A stretch of DNA of 64,000 nucleotides from Amphimedon queenslandica. Taxonomy: Eukaryota; Porifera; Demospongiae; Haplosclerida; Niphatidae. A program made the translations under genes and the position numbers. Shown here one piece after another: positions 1 to 29,500 of this stretch; position 1 is the stretch's first letter, and each line of letters opens with the position of its first letter. The stretch covers positions 25,880 through 89,879 of the forward strand of contig NW_003546353.1 of the NCBI RefSeq assembly GCF_000090795.2, in the 5' to 3' direction. The notes below the pieces were generated by a model. The model was not told the DNA's origin and searched no databases. It saw only the letters and a list, made by a program, of their open reading frames with translations.

Positions 1-3000
1 ACATGCAGTACCTCCTTAATAAACGATAGATCCTGAACTATAGCTGATGTAGCTAAACAGGCCAGAGAAGTGATATCAGGGTCGTCATTTCTAATTAAGA
101 ATAGATTGATAAACTAACGTGAAACTATGGTACCTTAATATAATTGATACAACTTCAGATGCTAAACTCTTAAGTATTCCATTAAGAACTTGAACTGTCT
201 TCAACGGATACTGACCCAAGAAATGAGTTAGAACAGGAATGTGGACTAGAATTGATCTTGTAATATCTTGGACTGTGGCTGTAGTCAATAATACCTATTT
301 ATCATTATACGTAATAAATAAACAATGGAGCAGAATGGACTTTCAAAGCATCAGCAATGGAGCAGCCCTTATGTTGGGAATACAATACATTATTATTCAA
401 ATAAGATGTCAGATATTGCAATACAAGTAACAGGGACTGTGGATACACATCAAGAACCAGCTCAGAAGTGACTAAACCAACTACAGATCCCATTCCATTG
501 AACACACAATCCCTATCAATATAATAATAATACATTACCACTGATGAGTATTGACCTGTATGAGTCCTTTAACATATTTACAATGTCACTAATAGCCCTG
601 TATGACATTAAATGAGTTTCAAGCACTGATTATCATTACTTGTTGACAGTGTCATTTCTTTTTTGTCCATTTTCAGCCAGTCTTACACCAGAAACCTAAT
701 AATAATTATCAAAGTAATTATACTTTTAAAATGCACATGGTTTCAAATACTTTAATTTGTGTTTCGATTGTCAATGTCATTAATTTGTTCCATTCTGTTC
801 CTTCAGATAGAATACACAACTCATTAAAGGTGCCAGTCCTCAGTGTTTTCCTTATTATATTCAATAGCTGATCTCTCTTCTTTGGAAATGACTGTGGGTG
901 TTCCGCCACAACGTCAGTATTCAAATAATAAACTATTTAAAATAAACACAATAATTATTCTTTAATCTTTAGTATAATCATATTACTTGCAGGGCCATGC
1001 TCAACTGTACAGCAACTTTTTAGAAATTTCTCAAGTTCACTTCTTGTCTTATCCATGATTGTTCTTGAAGACTTCAACTTTTGGAGTGCATTATAAACAG
1101 TTCCACGCGGTAATAAAACTATTTCTTTCTCTACCAGGTAACTTATTAAGGGTTTAAGGCACAAAGACTTCTCATCACTTCTTGTCACAGTCAGAAATAT
1201 TAACAGAAGCTCTGCATTACTTAGAACACTTTGATCTAACTCTTCTTCCTTATATGGTAATAAGTTCAATAGTTGGCCTGGTAGAACTTGACGAGTGAGA
1301 GACTCCAATGGAAAACTAGCAATGGCTTTTACAGAATTATTCACAGTTTCTGTGTCCTATGATTAATAAAACTGATGTACTAATTGAGACTCTAAAGTCA
1401 CAACAAAAATTGAATTGATAATACAATCGTTTTAACCTCTTTAAGTGTCATATTCCATAAATGCTGAAGAGCCTCGTCACAAAATGTCTACAAACAACAT
1501 AACAAAATGATATTATAGAACTAGCTAAATGTAATCAGTACTTGACTGGGTCTGTCCTTGTTACAAGTGTCTGCTGCTAATACAAAGAATTCACACAATG
1601 CCTTATCTATGATCGGACTATAGTTATGAGAAGTAACAACTAGTGATAGAAAAGGTTACCTATCTCTTGACGAGAGTTGAGGCTCCAATAGTTTCCACAA
1701 TAGAGCTGGTTCAACAATACCATTACTACACAAACTAGTGAGGGCTGATATGAGGAGTGCAGTCATTAGAGGATTGTCGGAATAAGAAAGCAATTGAGAT
1801 ATGTATGGTATACACTCTTCACCATGAACCTCAGGTCTCAGTCTGCATATATCACTAAGACAAGCAGCAGAAGATATAGACCATTCTGCTTTACCAGAGA
1901 CTGGAGGTAAGAGCAGTGGCAATATATAAGGAAGGATCTTATCTTGTTTCTCCCAAGTCTTGGTAAGGAGACGTAAAGCAGTTGGAAGAATGTCAGGAGT
2001 CTTAGTTAAAGTTAATAAAGTTGATGTCACCATTTCAGCACTGATAGAGTGTGAACAGAATAATGGTAGAGATTGAAGTAGCTCGAAGCAGGATTCATGA
2101 TCAGACACTTTACCAAGAGTATATACAACATATGTCACCATTAGTGATCCCTTCAAAAATATAAGCTTAGGATTACTTTACAATAAAAGTCCCTGTATAC
2201 TACAGTACAGGAACTTTGGCCCAATTTTAGATAAATTTAAATTAATTATAAAAAATTAATTTAGATTGAAATCAGTTCAAGCTTTCCACACAACATAAGA
2301 CCATGTATATGCATCAGAAAATGTAATAAAAATGGAGAATTCTCACTTCTTTATTTTCGGCAAAATTTGACCAAAGTCCCTGTACTATAATACAGGGACT
2401 TTTGTCCAATTTTAAAGAAACTTTAAAAGTTTGTAACAATTTTATTTTTGATCGGAATCAGTTCGAACTTTCTACATAATATAAGGCTATGCATATGCAT
2501 CAATAAATTTAATGAAAATGGAGAGTTCTCAACTTTTCATTTTTGGAAAAATTTTAGAGAAACTTAAAAGTCGGTAAAAAAATTCTTTTTCGATCAAAAC
2601 CATCACAAAAATAATTATTTCTTATCATGTCTTACTCCTCTCTCACTCTGTTTTTAAGTATTATTGTTTATTTTTAAAATACAGTCAATACAAGGTATAG
2701 TCTCACCATATTGTATATACTGAGTGGTATTTCTGAATGGACTAGAGTGGGCAATGACTCAATCCCACAAATTACTATTCCAAGAGAAAGTACGTCATCT
2801 TGAGTCATATTCCTTATCTGAAAGGAAGAGGCAAGCCTGTCTGTTGATGACCTGAAGGGATCAACATAATGTGTGTATGTAAACTGAAGCCATACCTTCC
2901 CACAAGAAACTGTAATGATTTCTCAGCCACAAAGCACATTCCAAGATACTGTGAACTAATTGATGACCTCATAATAAGATTATGATTCACAGCATCCTAT

Positions 3001-4452
3001 GAAATAACAACAGCTATCATACATAAGCTAGGTTACACTAATCAGTACTGAGTTAATGTCATAGTTTAAGTACAACCTCCAGCAATACATCATCTCTAAT
3101 TGAAATATTAACACATCATTGCAGTCAGACTTACATTAGGATCACATTCTCTTTTTTGAGGAGGTTCTGTTTCAATTTTTGACAGCAAATAGTTAGCTGT
3201 TAGTATGTTAGTCTTTGAAATCTTGTTATAATTATTTGGTGTAGTCTGGGACACAAGAAGAATGAGAGGTAGTTTAAACAAACACCATAAAAATGGAGAC
3301 ACACTTGCCAAGACACACTGGACTGAAAGAACAAAACAAAGATTGTGTAATAAAATCAAGTTAGTGCTTTCTAACCAATTTCCAGTAAATGTTTGATAAC
3401 TAGCGAATCAAGTAATTGTTTAATGATTAGCCAACTCAAACAAAGACAGTCTGATGCAGTGATGTGCCTAAATTGAATTAATTTTGTTAGATTAAGAGTT
3501 AATTCCAGCAGTGGCAGGCCCAGTCTTGTTGACTCCACACATAGTGAGAATACAAGATGAACTAGTTCATCAATGAATGTACCTGAACAAAAGTAATGGT
3601 ATGATATGCTGCAGCATGACAACTCACAAGTTTGTTGAATATCTTCACAATAGCAACCAATGACAGTTTTAGAAAGAGAAGAGACTCTCCTGATGGTACT
3701 TAATGCACTGTCGATGGAGTCAATGGAATAGAATGAAGCAATAGAGACAATGGTGTCTAATATATCACGAGATAAAGGAGATTCATCTCTAACTAATTGA
3801 AGCAACTGCTCGTGAAGAATGTCACTCAATGGAGAATAATGAGGATCCAATAATAGATATTTAAAGAATGGTTTCAATACACTGAACGAATGGACATCAG
3901 GACTACCATAAGGATATAAAAATCATGACTAGTATATAATCTTACTTCATTCTGAGTAGCTCAATGGCAGAATGTATCGAAATATGTAGCAGAATTGAGT
4001 TGTTTGAACTGATTGAGACCAGTGGATGTCTTCTTACCAATAAACTACTTTGAATGCACTTCATTATTGAGTGCTGATACCTTAATACATCGAGCAACAG
4101 GGGCACAATAACTTGTGGATGACTGACGAAACAAGTTTAATATTATATTTAAAATTATTTTAACAAAACTGACTTTGCTGCAGGTACAATTAGTCGTAGA
4201 TCATTTATTAGTGTTTCTGCATTGACCCATTTCCTCAATACAGCATGTTGTAATACACTACATGATGTCCTAACATCATTCAGATCAGCTCCTTGACATT
4301 GAGATAAGAGATCCTTTAAATCCTATAAAAGAACAAATGAAAGTATAAAACTAATTCTATTCATTTACTTTGTCATTAGATGGCAGTGGTCCTTGCTTTC
4401 TCTTCTTCTCCAGTAAACTGATTCTTTTCTTCACTGATAAGCAAGCATCCAT
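1..4452 (-). CDS. FOCAD: Focadhesin (FOCAD) homologue, 5' part, multi-exon
   Basis: Partial gene on minus that leaves the window at base 1. The start is the ATG at 4452, followed by a very basic N-terminus and then alpha-helical, HEAT/ARM-like sequence over many short exons (for example about 3371-3886, 3108-3300, 1656-2156, 955-1344). The best family match is the exon at 1656-2156: a segment reading DICRLRPEVHGEE lines up with the DICKQRP..HGA segment of vertebrate focadhesin, followed by a similar helix pair. The exon near 3290 has SVSPFLWCLF, like the APFLWYLY of FOCAD. In vertebrates FOCAD is a large DUF3730 protein linked to focal adhesions and, more recently, to SKI-complex stability. 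That role is family knowledge and not visible here. The intron at about 2160-2650 carries dispersed ~178-base repeat units. The gene shares a 111-base upstream region with Ig1 on the other strand. Exon borders are approximate. Confidence 0.75.
2165..2600. repeat. Dispersed ~178-base repeat, subfamily A, about 2.5 units
   Basis: In a FOCAD intron. The units carry the palindromic 'ccctgta..tacaggga' block and the shared core 'tctacataatataaggc..atgcatcaataaa'. The same family recurs in at least seven other places in the window. Confidence 0.8.
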
Positions 4453-4563
4453 TTTGATACGAGCAATCAACGCCCACTCCTCATTTCCTGTCCAGCCTGT
4501 ATAAATTAAAGCTGGTGCTGCTTTCGGCCTTGCTAAGGTATTACTGTGCTGATAAGAGATATT
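4453..4563. promoter_or_regulatory. Divergent promoter region between FOCAD and Ig1
   Basis: Only 111 bases separate the two start codons. A TATA-like tataaat at 4500-4506 points toward Ig1, 58 bases before its ATG. No comparable box faces FOCAD. Promoter function is inferred from position. Confidence 0.5.
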
Positions 4564-6658
4564 ATGTCTACTTTTATTGCTGTCTTTCTCTTTGCAGTTT
4601 TATGCTCTACAAATGCTGTTCCTCCGTCACCACCAACCAATGGTAATATAGACACATTTTGAATTGAGGCTTGAATTTATATTCACTTTCCCTTGACAGA
4701 TGCATTGCTTTATGTAGACGGATCTGGAGTCTTACAAGACAATCACCTCCTAACTGCCAATGAGGTTACTAATACAATAGGAGTGTCCTGTGTAGCTGGG
4801 AATGGGTTAAGTAACATATCATGGATCCTACCTAATGGTATTGTACTAACTAATGGAGGAACCACAATGCACTCTAATGTAAAACTTGAGATGACCAGTT
4901 CTGATACGGCAAAGCTACTAGCTGCAGCTACTGGCCCTGTCTCTCCTGCTGGTGCATATACTTGTAGAGCTGGGTTCACTGATGGATCAGTCCTACTAAA
5001 GAGAGTTTGGATTCTGAACCGTAGCACAAGTAAGTGCAGTTATATATAAATATTTCCAGTAGCAATTGTCCTTTGCTGCTATACACAAATGCTTTTGAGG
5101 ATTCAGCATGCCCACACAAAGATATAGAGGCAGAAATATGCCGTAGTAATTAGACTAACTAATTGAATTTCAGTGGAAAGGGTGTGTTAGGTGTGTCCTT
5201 TAAATACTAATTACTACACACAGTAATAATAATGCATTCTTTTACAATGATTCATTCCTATTCTGATAGATAACTTAGTTCCAGTTATCAATCCAAATCA
5301 AAGCAGTTGTTCATATATTGGTACTGACATACAGAATAGAACTCATGGGATTCTACTGACACTTGGTATTCAACAAGGCCCTCCTAGCAATATCCAGTGC
5401 AATATAAACAATCAAATACTTAGACCTTCTTCAGTAATGTCTAGTGTACAGAATACAGTGTCTCCTGACACAAGACTGGGTATTGTAGTACCAATACCCA
5501 TTGATGCTAGTGATCCTCTAACGTGTACTGTGGGTAACAGTATTGGAAGTAGCTCTTTTACTTGTACTCTTCAAAGTACATCAGAAACTATTGAAATTAC
5601 CAGCACAGACCGTTCGTCAAGGAATGCTACCATCACATGGAGTGGTGGCCCCTCCAGTAGCAGTTATAGTGTAATAGTTGAGAGTACTGATGGATCAGAC
5701 TTTATACAGTTTAAGGATATATCAATCACTGGTAGAATGGCTACTATTAAAGGACTCCATCCTCCACTGGCCTACACTGTGACTGTGACAGCCGGTTCTG
5801 CTGGTACTGCATCTGCTAATGCAGTAATACTACCAAGTGTTAGTAAAACAGAAACAGTTTCAGCACGTAAGAACCATTCTTTATTCTGATGTAATTCCTT
5901 TATGTACTAATAGAACAATGCAGCCCAAGGAGTAATAGTGAAGTCACTCTTGATCTAAAGTCATACAATACCAATGGTGTTGTATTCAACTGTAACTCAT
6001 TAACTACACAGCAAGCAGAAGAGCTACTCCTTCAAGCTATAACTAACAGTCAACTAGAGATTGGAGGAAACTGCACGTACTCCATTTTAGAAAAGAGCTG
6101 CTCATTAAAGGGAACACCAAAAGGTACCAAGACACCAGGAACAAAGACAAAAACAAAAACAAAGACAAAAACTAAGACTAAGAGAACTAAAACTTATTTG
6201 ACGATTCAAGCACAAGTGAATTGTGGGGGGTGTAACGAACAAGGAGTCACTGAAGGAACACCAAGCACACCAGGGACTAGACGGACTACTGGAACAAGAA
6301 CTACCCCCAGGGGAGGTACCCCTGCAAGAGGTACCCCTAGGGGTGGTACTCCAAAGAAGAGACGGGGTAGAAGGGACCAACAAAAGAGACAAACCGCAAG
6401 GGAGAGGATAGAACTAACAATAGGAGGACAATCATTCACTGGATACCTGAGGAGGAATAATGTTGAATCATCCTGTGAATCAACAGCTACTCTTTTTAAG
6501 CTTACACGTAGGTCACATACAAAGACTGGAGCTACAAGACTATGTGGTAAGATACAATACATGCATGACATTAATACATTCCCTATCCTTTATTCATAGA
6601 TTGTCCAACTCAATGCTACACTAATATCAATAGAGGATATCAATGTCTGCCTATGTAA
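4564..6658 (+). CDS. Secreted Ig/FN3 protein with basic-repeat cysteine module (Ig1)
   Basis: Five exons join cleanly: 4564-4642, 4700-5029, 5270-5866, 5914-6546 and 6600-6658, about 565 residues. Exon 1 is a signal peptide. Exon 2 is an Ig-like domain with paired cysteines and the usual Y-x-C near the end (GAYTCRAGF). Exon 3 holds a second, looser Ig-like domain and then an FN3-like domain. Exon 4 is an unrecognised module: cysteines, a (KT)n run, a CGGC (CxxC), and then a TPRGG/RRGRR-rich insert with dibasic sites. Exon 5 completes a terminal C-D-C-P-T-Q-C. There is no transmembrane segment after the signal, so it is probably extracellular. Ig2 and Ig3, 29-35 kb away on minus, have the same domain order and intron phases. 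Function is unknown; the basic insert suggests binding to a polyanion such as sulphated matrix glycans (inference). Confidence 0.8.
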
Positions 6659-6762
6659 AGATTTCAAAAAAATAAAAATAAACACACACACACTAAAATG
6701 ATTTATAATTCTATTATAATGCTACAAAGATTTTAAAAAGTTCATATTAAAAACTAAAATTT

Positions 6763-22400
<15,638 letters not shown>

Positions 22401-22612
22401 GTTGAACAAGATTTACTGCAAATGTGTACTGCAATAAACTGGTTACTGTGCAATGACTACTGACTGCTGAGTGCATTTATATATATGGACCTGATCATGT
22501 GACACATTGATCATGTGACATTATGATCACAGTAGGTTAACTTTACAAATTTTGACATTTATAGTAAATATGTGCATGTACATGTACTTAATAATAATAA
22601 TTATTATTAATA

Positions 22613-25600
22613 TTAATTTTTGTTCTGAAACATTTGTTGAAATCTGGCTCTAGCCACAGACTTAACATTGTCCCTGTAACTGCTAGACCCACTGGCACCT
22701 CCATAATGACTGCCCACTGATCCTAGACCAGCTGCAGGGGCTCTTTGTTCCGCCTTTTAAGAGTAATCAGTAACAATAAAGAATGATAAGAATGGTATAC
22801 TTCAATTGGTGCAGTGATTCCTTGATGCTGCTTCCCTAATCCTTTACCTTCACTCCATCCCATCGCCTGAGGGACAGTATCCATAGTAACAGTATCCATA
22901 GTAACAACGTACCTTTAATAACTTGCTTCCAACATTGTCATGAGAACGAGATTGAGTTTCAGCTGGAGGTTCGTATCTTTTAATTAATAATAATTAATAA
23001 TTAATAATAATTAATAATTAATAATTAAATTCTTACGTGTCTGAAGAGTCTATAGATTCTCTTGCTCTCTCTAATTCAAATCTCTTCTTCCAACCAGGAA
23101 CAATGGCCACTGTACCAAACTTATCCCTCCTCTCCTTAGCTCTGTCTCTATACTGAAGTGAATATAAATAATAATAATAATAATAATCAGTGGGGGCCAG
23201 TTTTTACTTCAGGTGCTCCTCCTGGATTAGAGAATAATTTCTGTCTCTCCTTTTCCATGTTTTGCTACATAAAGTGCAGCTCCAATAAAGACACAGTACA
23301 TCATCAATACATGTAGCTACTTTGTGTAGGTCCGAGAACTGCTGATGCTTCAGTAACTGTGACTCATTAGCAAACTTCCTCTTACAAAGGAGACAGGCTA
23401 GCTGCTCCACGTCAATGAATTCACTAGAACTAACCAACTCCTGACACAACAATAATCAATAATACATGAAAGAAAGAAAATAATGATAATATAATTACGT
23501 GAGTAGTTGATTCCTCAGTGAGTGATGACTCCATTATTGTTGCTGGATTGATATCTTCAACAGCAGCCAATGGTCTTTGCTGTATCATTACTTGTTGCTG
23601 GTGATGAATTAAACTTTGTTGAACTTGTTTCTGAGTATTAATAGATTTAGCCCATCGCTCCATGTCTTTAGCAATCTGATCAATGACAAGTCCAACAGAT
23701 GACAATACAATATTAGCACTACCTTCTTTGCTGTCTTGCTACTTGTTACTGTATTAACATCTTTCTTTTTCTTCTCTGCATCAATAATACATGTACATGT
23801 ACATTTAAACTATACCAACCTTTAGATGCCGGAATAGATTCATCACTTTCACTAACAGCTGCAGGTGTGCTATTAATAAGTATCATAGTTAATAATAATA
23901 ATTGTATTATCTACCCATCAGCATTAACAGATATATAAGCTAGTTTATTGGCATCATAGTAACAATACTGTCCAGTCTGACTATTATAATGATACTGTAA
24001 TTGAAGATAATAATCATGAATAAATAATTAAATATCATGCACCTGTGTTTTAGGGTCATAATACAGTCCGGTGGTCGTGTCGTAATAAAAGCCAGAAGCA
24101 GAATCAAACATGTATGTAGACGGAAGACCTAAAAATAACCAGTATACTCCAGTATAACTCAGTATACTTCACTCACCACTATCAGAAGGTGTTTCAGTAT
24201 TACCTAATATTCATAATGAAATACATTTACTGGGTGAGTCTACCTCTACCTGTACTGCTGCTAATGGTGTTATTAGCTGATGATTGTTGCTGTTTCTGTC
24301 TTAAAGCTCTTTGCTGGTTCTGGACAAGTGAATACAATATCAATTATCAACTGTTAACTAACCATAGCTTGAGCTTGTTCAATAGCGGCTGCTGCTTTAG
24401 CGTTACTAAGGAATGTGTTAATTACGAACATGTACTGTACATGTACATAAGTCCAGCCTATACCTTGGTTTGCTTTGGACAGGTACTATGTTCTGTCTGG
24501 CGAATGAAGGATTCACTGAAGAATGTGTAGATACAATATCAGCAAGGTATTCTAGTTGTACCTCTCTTTCCGTCAATGAAAAAGGCGGGAAACTGCTCCT
24601 GTACAGCTTTCATTAGCTCACCACATTCCTAACACAAGTACAGTTACATGTATACAGTACATGTACATGTAGCAATACCTCAGCTGTATCAGTCTCTACA
24701 AAACAGAAACCTCTTGAAATATTAGTGACTTTATCTTTGATGAGTCTAATGTCCTTCAGATGGACACTGGATATACCAGATATAGCATCTCTGATCTAAA
24801 GGGGCAATGTTACTGGATGACGAGTGGATGTGTACATGTACTCACTGATTTCTCATTAGAAGACAGTTCCAAACCACGAATGATAATGACTAAAAGAGAA
24901 TAGACCAAGCGAAAGAGAAGGAAAAAGTCAATTTACACAAAATGAACTGAACCAGTAACTGTAGGAGCTAGTACATCAATGGTCTAATGGAGCTTGTGTT
25001 TATAACTTGGGACATTATTTGAAGAAGGAGCGTGAGCTCCAATATTGTAAGAAGGGGTTCGTGTGAAGGTGTGGTACTTGATGTACCATTGGAAGGAGGT
25101 TCTGATGTGTCTTCACGCTGCTCTGATTCAGGGAGTCGTCCTGATAATCTGTCATCTTCAAGACTGTCTGATTCTAGACAGGAAAGGAATAAGAGCAAAT
25201 TAACATGGGACTGCATCACTACCTGATCTTGAACAATCGCACGTTAAACAAACACTCCTCTTTGAAAAATTAAGTGTACCACACTAAAAAGAACAATATG
25301 ATCACCCTTCCCCCCTCCTCCTCCTCTACCTTAAAGCAGTTCCAGTCGCCACGTCTTGAGTCTCTCTTGTTCTTAGTCTCAATATTGTTGTTATCTTTTT
25401 GCTGTCGACTGTAAGTTATGTTCACCTCACAACCACGCACATGGAAACCAGCCTAAGATCGAGTAAATTATTAGCTTTTGCTGTCAAACCTCTTTATGTT
25501 CATTCATCCATTTTGTAGCATCTTCAACTGAATTGAATTCAGCAAAAGCATAGTTACGAGACCCTACAAGAGGAGTCACGTGAGACTCACATGACAATGC

Positions 25601-26301
25601 TTACCCTCTCTGTTCTGGATCAGCCTGATGTCAACTACTGTGGACATGGCAGGGCCCATTGCAGCCACCAGCTGTTGGTGAGCATTAAATAGAAATACAT
25701 GTGCATTAAATAGAAACACCCGCACCTGTTCCTTCGTTATTGACATTACAAGGTTTCTGAGCATTACAACAGGTCCAGGTTCTGAACTGTGATGCTGTAT
25801 GGATCTAAAAAGGACTCAATGATCCGTTAATAATTCCTAATGAATACCGGTCATCTCTCCTACTGGAGTAATCAACTTCATCTCTATCATCGTGTTCCTA
25901 GTTATATTCAAACAAGAAATAATTTCTCCCATTATAATTCGGCCATTTTATGAGACATGCTTTGCCAAGGTTTGTTGTTATACATTATTAAAGATGCACT
26001 GCCCCACCCATTTATTACCCACCCTCCAGACTCTACGATGTCTCCTCCTCTCTCTACTCCTGTCTCTGCTCCTACTCCTCCTCTCTCTGCTCCATGATCT
26101 ACTGGACCTCCTCTCTCTACTCGTATTCCTTCTCTCCCTGCTTCTTGATCTGCTTCTACTCCGAGATACACTCCTGCTTCTTGATCTACTGTAGGATCTG
26201 TCTCTCCTTCTACTCGCCCTCCTCCCTCTCCTTTCACTACAACAAACAGAGAGAGAGGTATATAGGCAGGACTGTTTTTTATCTTACCTGCTGGAAGACA
26301 T
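22613..26301 (-). CDS. RBM5/RBM10-like: RBM5/RBM10-type splicing regulator
   Basis: Nuclear RNA-binding protein of the spliceosomal A complex (family knowledge). The domain order matches RBM5/RBM10 throughout. An Arg/Ser-rich N-terminus follows the ATG at 26301. RRM1 lies at about 25.5-25.8 kb. A RanBP2-type zinc finger (GDWNCFKCGSLNF..CLTCD) sits near 25.24-25.4 kb. RRM2 is at about 24.7-24.9 kb. An OCRE domain of aromatic repeats (YHYNSQTGQYCYYDAN) spans 23.9-24.1 kb. A C2H2 finger (LACLLCKRKF..H..LH) sits at 23.3-23.45 kb. The C-terminal G-patch (AMGWSEGKGLGK) is at about 22.85 kb and is followed by the family's ITAPIEA segment. The stop is at 22613-22615. It lies 212 bases upstream of ITPR on the same strand. 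Confidence 0.9.
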
Positions 26302-26521
26302 TTTTGTTTAATATGCAAAAACGGAGTTATACGGACTTATTGGGTCCGGTACATGTACTAAATTAAAAAACGGAGATGACCGGGTTTATTGGCGGGAAAT
26401 CTTGTTCATTTTAAAAATACATTCTTATAGTGGTACAAATTACAATCTAAAGTTAAAGGAGTGGGTTTTAGATATAGCAGTAGGTATATTATACTATCAT
26501 TGCTTGTGTGGAGTGTGTTAA

Positions 26522-29500
26522 TTAAGGTTCTTCCTCATTAACGGAGGCTAATGGTACGTCGGTTAGTCTTTCTCTGTCTTCTTGGGATATTTGAGAAGCA
26601 CGTCTTTTCTTGTAATATGCTTCACTTTTCAAAATAACATCTTGAAGTCGCTTGAGTCCATCATGATTTAAGGAGCTCCTCCTTCTTGAGTGAGACTTGT
26701 TAGTTGTGCGGAGAGAAGTTCCTTCCTTTATTTCTTGGAGGAGCTGATCAACAAGACAATGTTCTTCATTAGTTGATGATATTGAGTTTGTTTTGTTTTT
26801 AGTTTTCTTATGTTGGTTGGTTCTTTGTTCCTCTCTCTTCTTTGCCTCTGCTTCTAGTATTGCCCTTTGCTTGTTTTCCTAGCCCATACATGACACACAG
26901 TGACTTTCATCAATAAACTTCTCTACCTTACCTTAATGGCCTTTTCATACTCAAGGAAGAATCCAAAGAGTTCTGAGAGGCACACGTTAAGATTAAAGCT
27001 CTCACTATCCTCACAGAAATAATCAGCTGTTTGCTTTGAAAGGTCATGAACATTCTCTAAAGCAAAACGAAGATCAACAACTTCCTCTTCTGCTTCAAGT
27101 AAGAATGACTCCAGCTGGTCCTGAAGGTCCCCCGGGGACTCCTTGATCTTCTTACGCAATCCTTTGATTTGGCTGTCAATATGTGTCACCTGCTCAGTCA
27201 AATACTCAAGACTCGTCCTTAAAAATTAATAACTATGAATAATCTATGGTAATAGGAGGAGTCACTGCTTTACTTGCTTGCTTCTTCAAGATGTGGTAGC
27301 TGTTCCCTCCATTTTGAGACGTCAGGAAGCTGTTGATCAAAGAGGCCAGTAATGTAATGGAGCAATGACATATTTGACTTGTTGGCTCGAGTATCCTTTA
27401 ACTTTTGCAGTGAAGATATTGTGAAACCAAATGCCGAACCAGCATGACCACCCTAAATATAAGAATTAATACTAATTATTTTAATATTATTATCTGTGCT
27501 TACTGCATTAATAACATTCCCGGTTACCAAGGCAACATAGCATATGTCACGGATAGAAGACGAATCTAATACCTCTGTAAATAAATAAATTAATAAATAA
27601 ATAAATAAATAAAATGTAAATAAATAAGTAGTCTTCAAGTTAACCTGATATTGCCATTCTCAATGTATTTATAACTTGCTTCAATTCAGTTTGTCTCTCA
27701 CTATATTCCAGCCTAACCTTCATTGCCTCAATGCGTAGTGTGTAACTATAAAAATCAAAAAAATACCAAAGAATTCTGATGCATATAAACGGTTTTATGT
27801 TGTGCAGAAAGTTTGAACTAATTCTGATTAAAACTAAATTTTTTATGATTTTTAAAAGTTACTCCAAACTCAGATCAAAGTCCCTGTATTCAGGCCAAAT
27901 TTCACCAAAAATGAAAAGTAAAGAATCCTCCAATTTTATTACATTTTCTGATACATATACATGCACTTATGCTGTGTAGAAAGTTTGAGTTGATTCCAAT
28001 CAAAATTAGATTTTTTACAATTTTTTAAAGTTGCTCCAAAATAGGACAAAAGTCCCTGTACTATAGTACAGGGATTTTTCAAAAATTTCACAAAAATTGA
28101 CAGATAGAAAATTCCTCAATTTTATTACATTTCCTGATGTATATACATGTACTTATGCAGTGTAGAAAGATGGAGCTGATTCCAATCAAGTTTGGATTTT
28201 TTTATGATTTTTTGAATTTGCTCAAAAATCGGACAAAAGTCCCTGTACTATAGTACATGGTCTTGGGCAAATTTTGCCAAAAATGTCAAGGTGAGAATTC
28301 TCCAATTTTATTACATTTTCTGATACATATGCATGTCCTTATGTTGTGTAAAAAGTTTGAGTTAATTCCGATCAAAATTAGATTTTTAACAATTTTTTAA
28401 AGTTGCTCCAGAATAGGACAAAAGTCCCTGTATTTTTCAAAAATTTCACAAAAATTGACAGATAGAAAATTCCTCAATTTTATTACATTTCCTGATGCAT
28501 ATACATGTACTTATTCAGTGTAGAAAAATTGAGCTGATTCTGATCAAGTTTGGATTTTCTATGATTTTTTAAAGTTGCTCAAAAATTGGACAAAAATCCC
28601 TGTACTATAGTACAGGGACTTTTGTAAAATTTCACAAAAATTCACAAGTAAAAATTTCTCAATTTTATTACATTTCCTGATGCATATACATGTACTTATG
28701 CTGTGTAGAAAGCTGGAGCTGATTCCGATCAAGTTTGGATTTTTTATGATTTTTTGAATTTGCTCAAAAATCGGACAAAAGTCCCTGTACTATAGTACAG
28801 GGATTTTTGTAAAATTTCACAAAAATTGACAAGTAAAAAATTCCTCAATTTTATTACATTTCCTGATGCATATACATGTACTTATGCTGTGTATAAAGAT
28901 GGAGCTGATTCCAATCAAGTTTGGATTTTTTATAATTTTTTAAAGTTGCTCCAAAATCGGACAAAAGTCCCTGTGCTATAGTATATGGTCTTGAGCAAAT
29001 TTTGCCAAAAATGTCAAGGTGAGAATTCTCCAATTTTATTACATTTTCTGATACATATACATGCACTTATGCTGTGTAGAAAGTGTGAACTGATTCTGAT
29101 AAAAATTAGATTTTTTTGTGTATGTTTGAAGTTACTTAAAAATCAGATCATGCATTGAAACTATTGAGAGACTTCTTAAGCAGACGGTACAAATAAGCAG
29201 AGAGTACAAACAGTGCTTGGGTTTATGTGTAATTCAATGCACCACTGTTAACTGTCACCTTTTAACTTGTAAAAGTTGAAGAAAAAAATCCTCGGGTGTT
29301 CCAAGCAAAGACCTCTGTCCATCAAAAGACTTCAATAGCTCAACCTATTGCAATACAATAACCAAATACTGGTAATACAACTGGTTAATGATACTGGTAA
29401 TACAACTGGTTAATGATACTGGTAATACAACTGGTTAATGATACTGGTAATACAACTGGTTAATGATACTGGTAATACAACTGGTTAATGATACTGGTAA

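Noticed and set aside
25932-26318. Gly/Glu-rich minus frame at the RBM5/10 start
   Set aside because: Frame-shifted reading of the RS-encoding exon. The frame joined to ATG 26301 gives Arg/Ser repeats as expected for the family.
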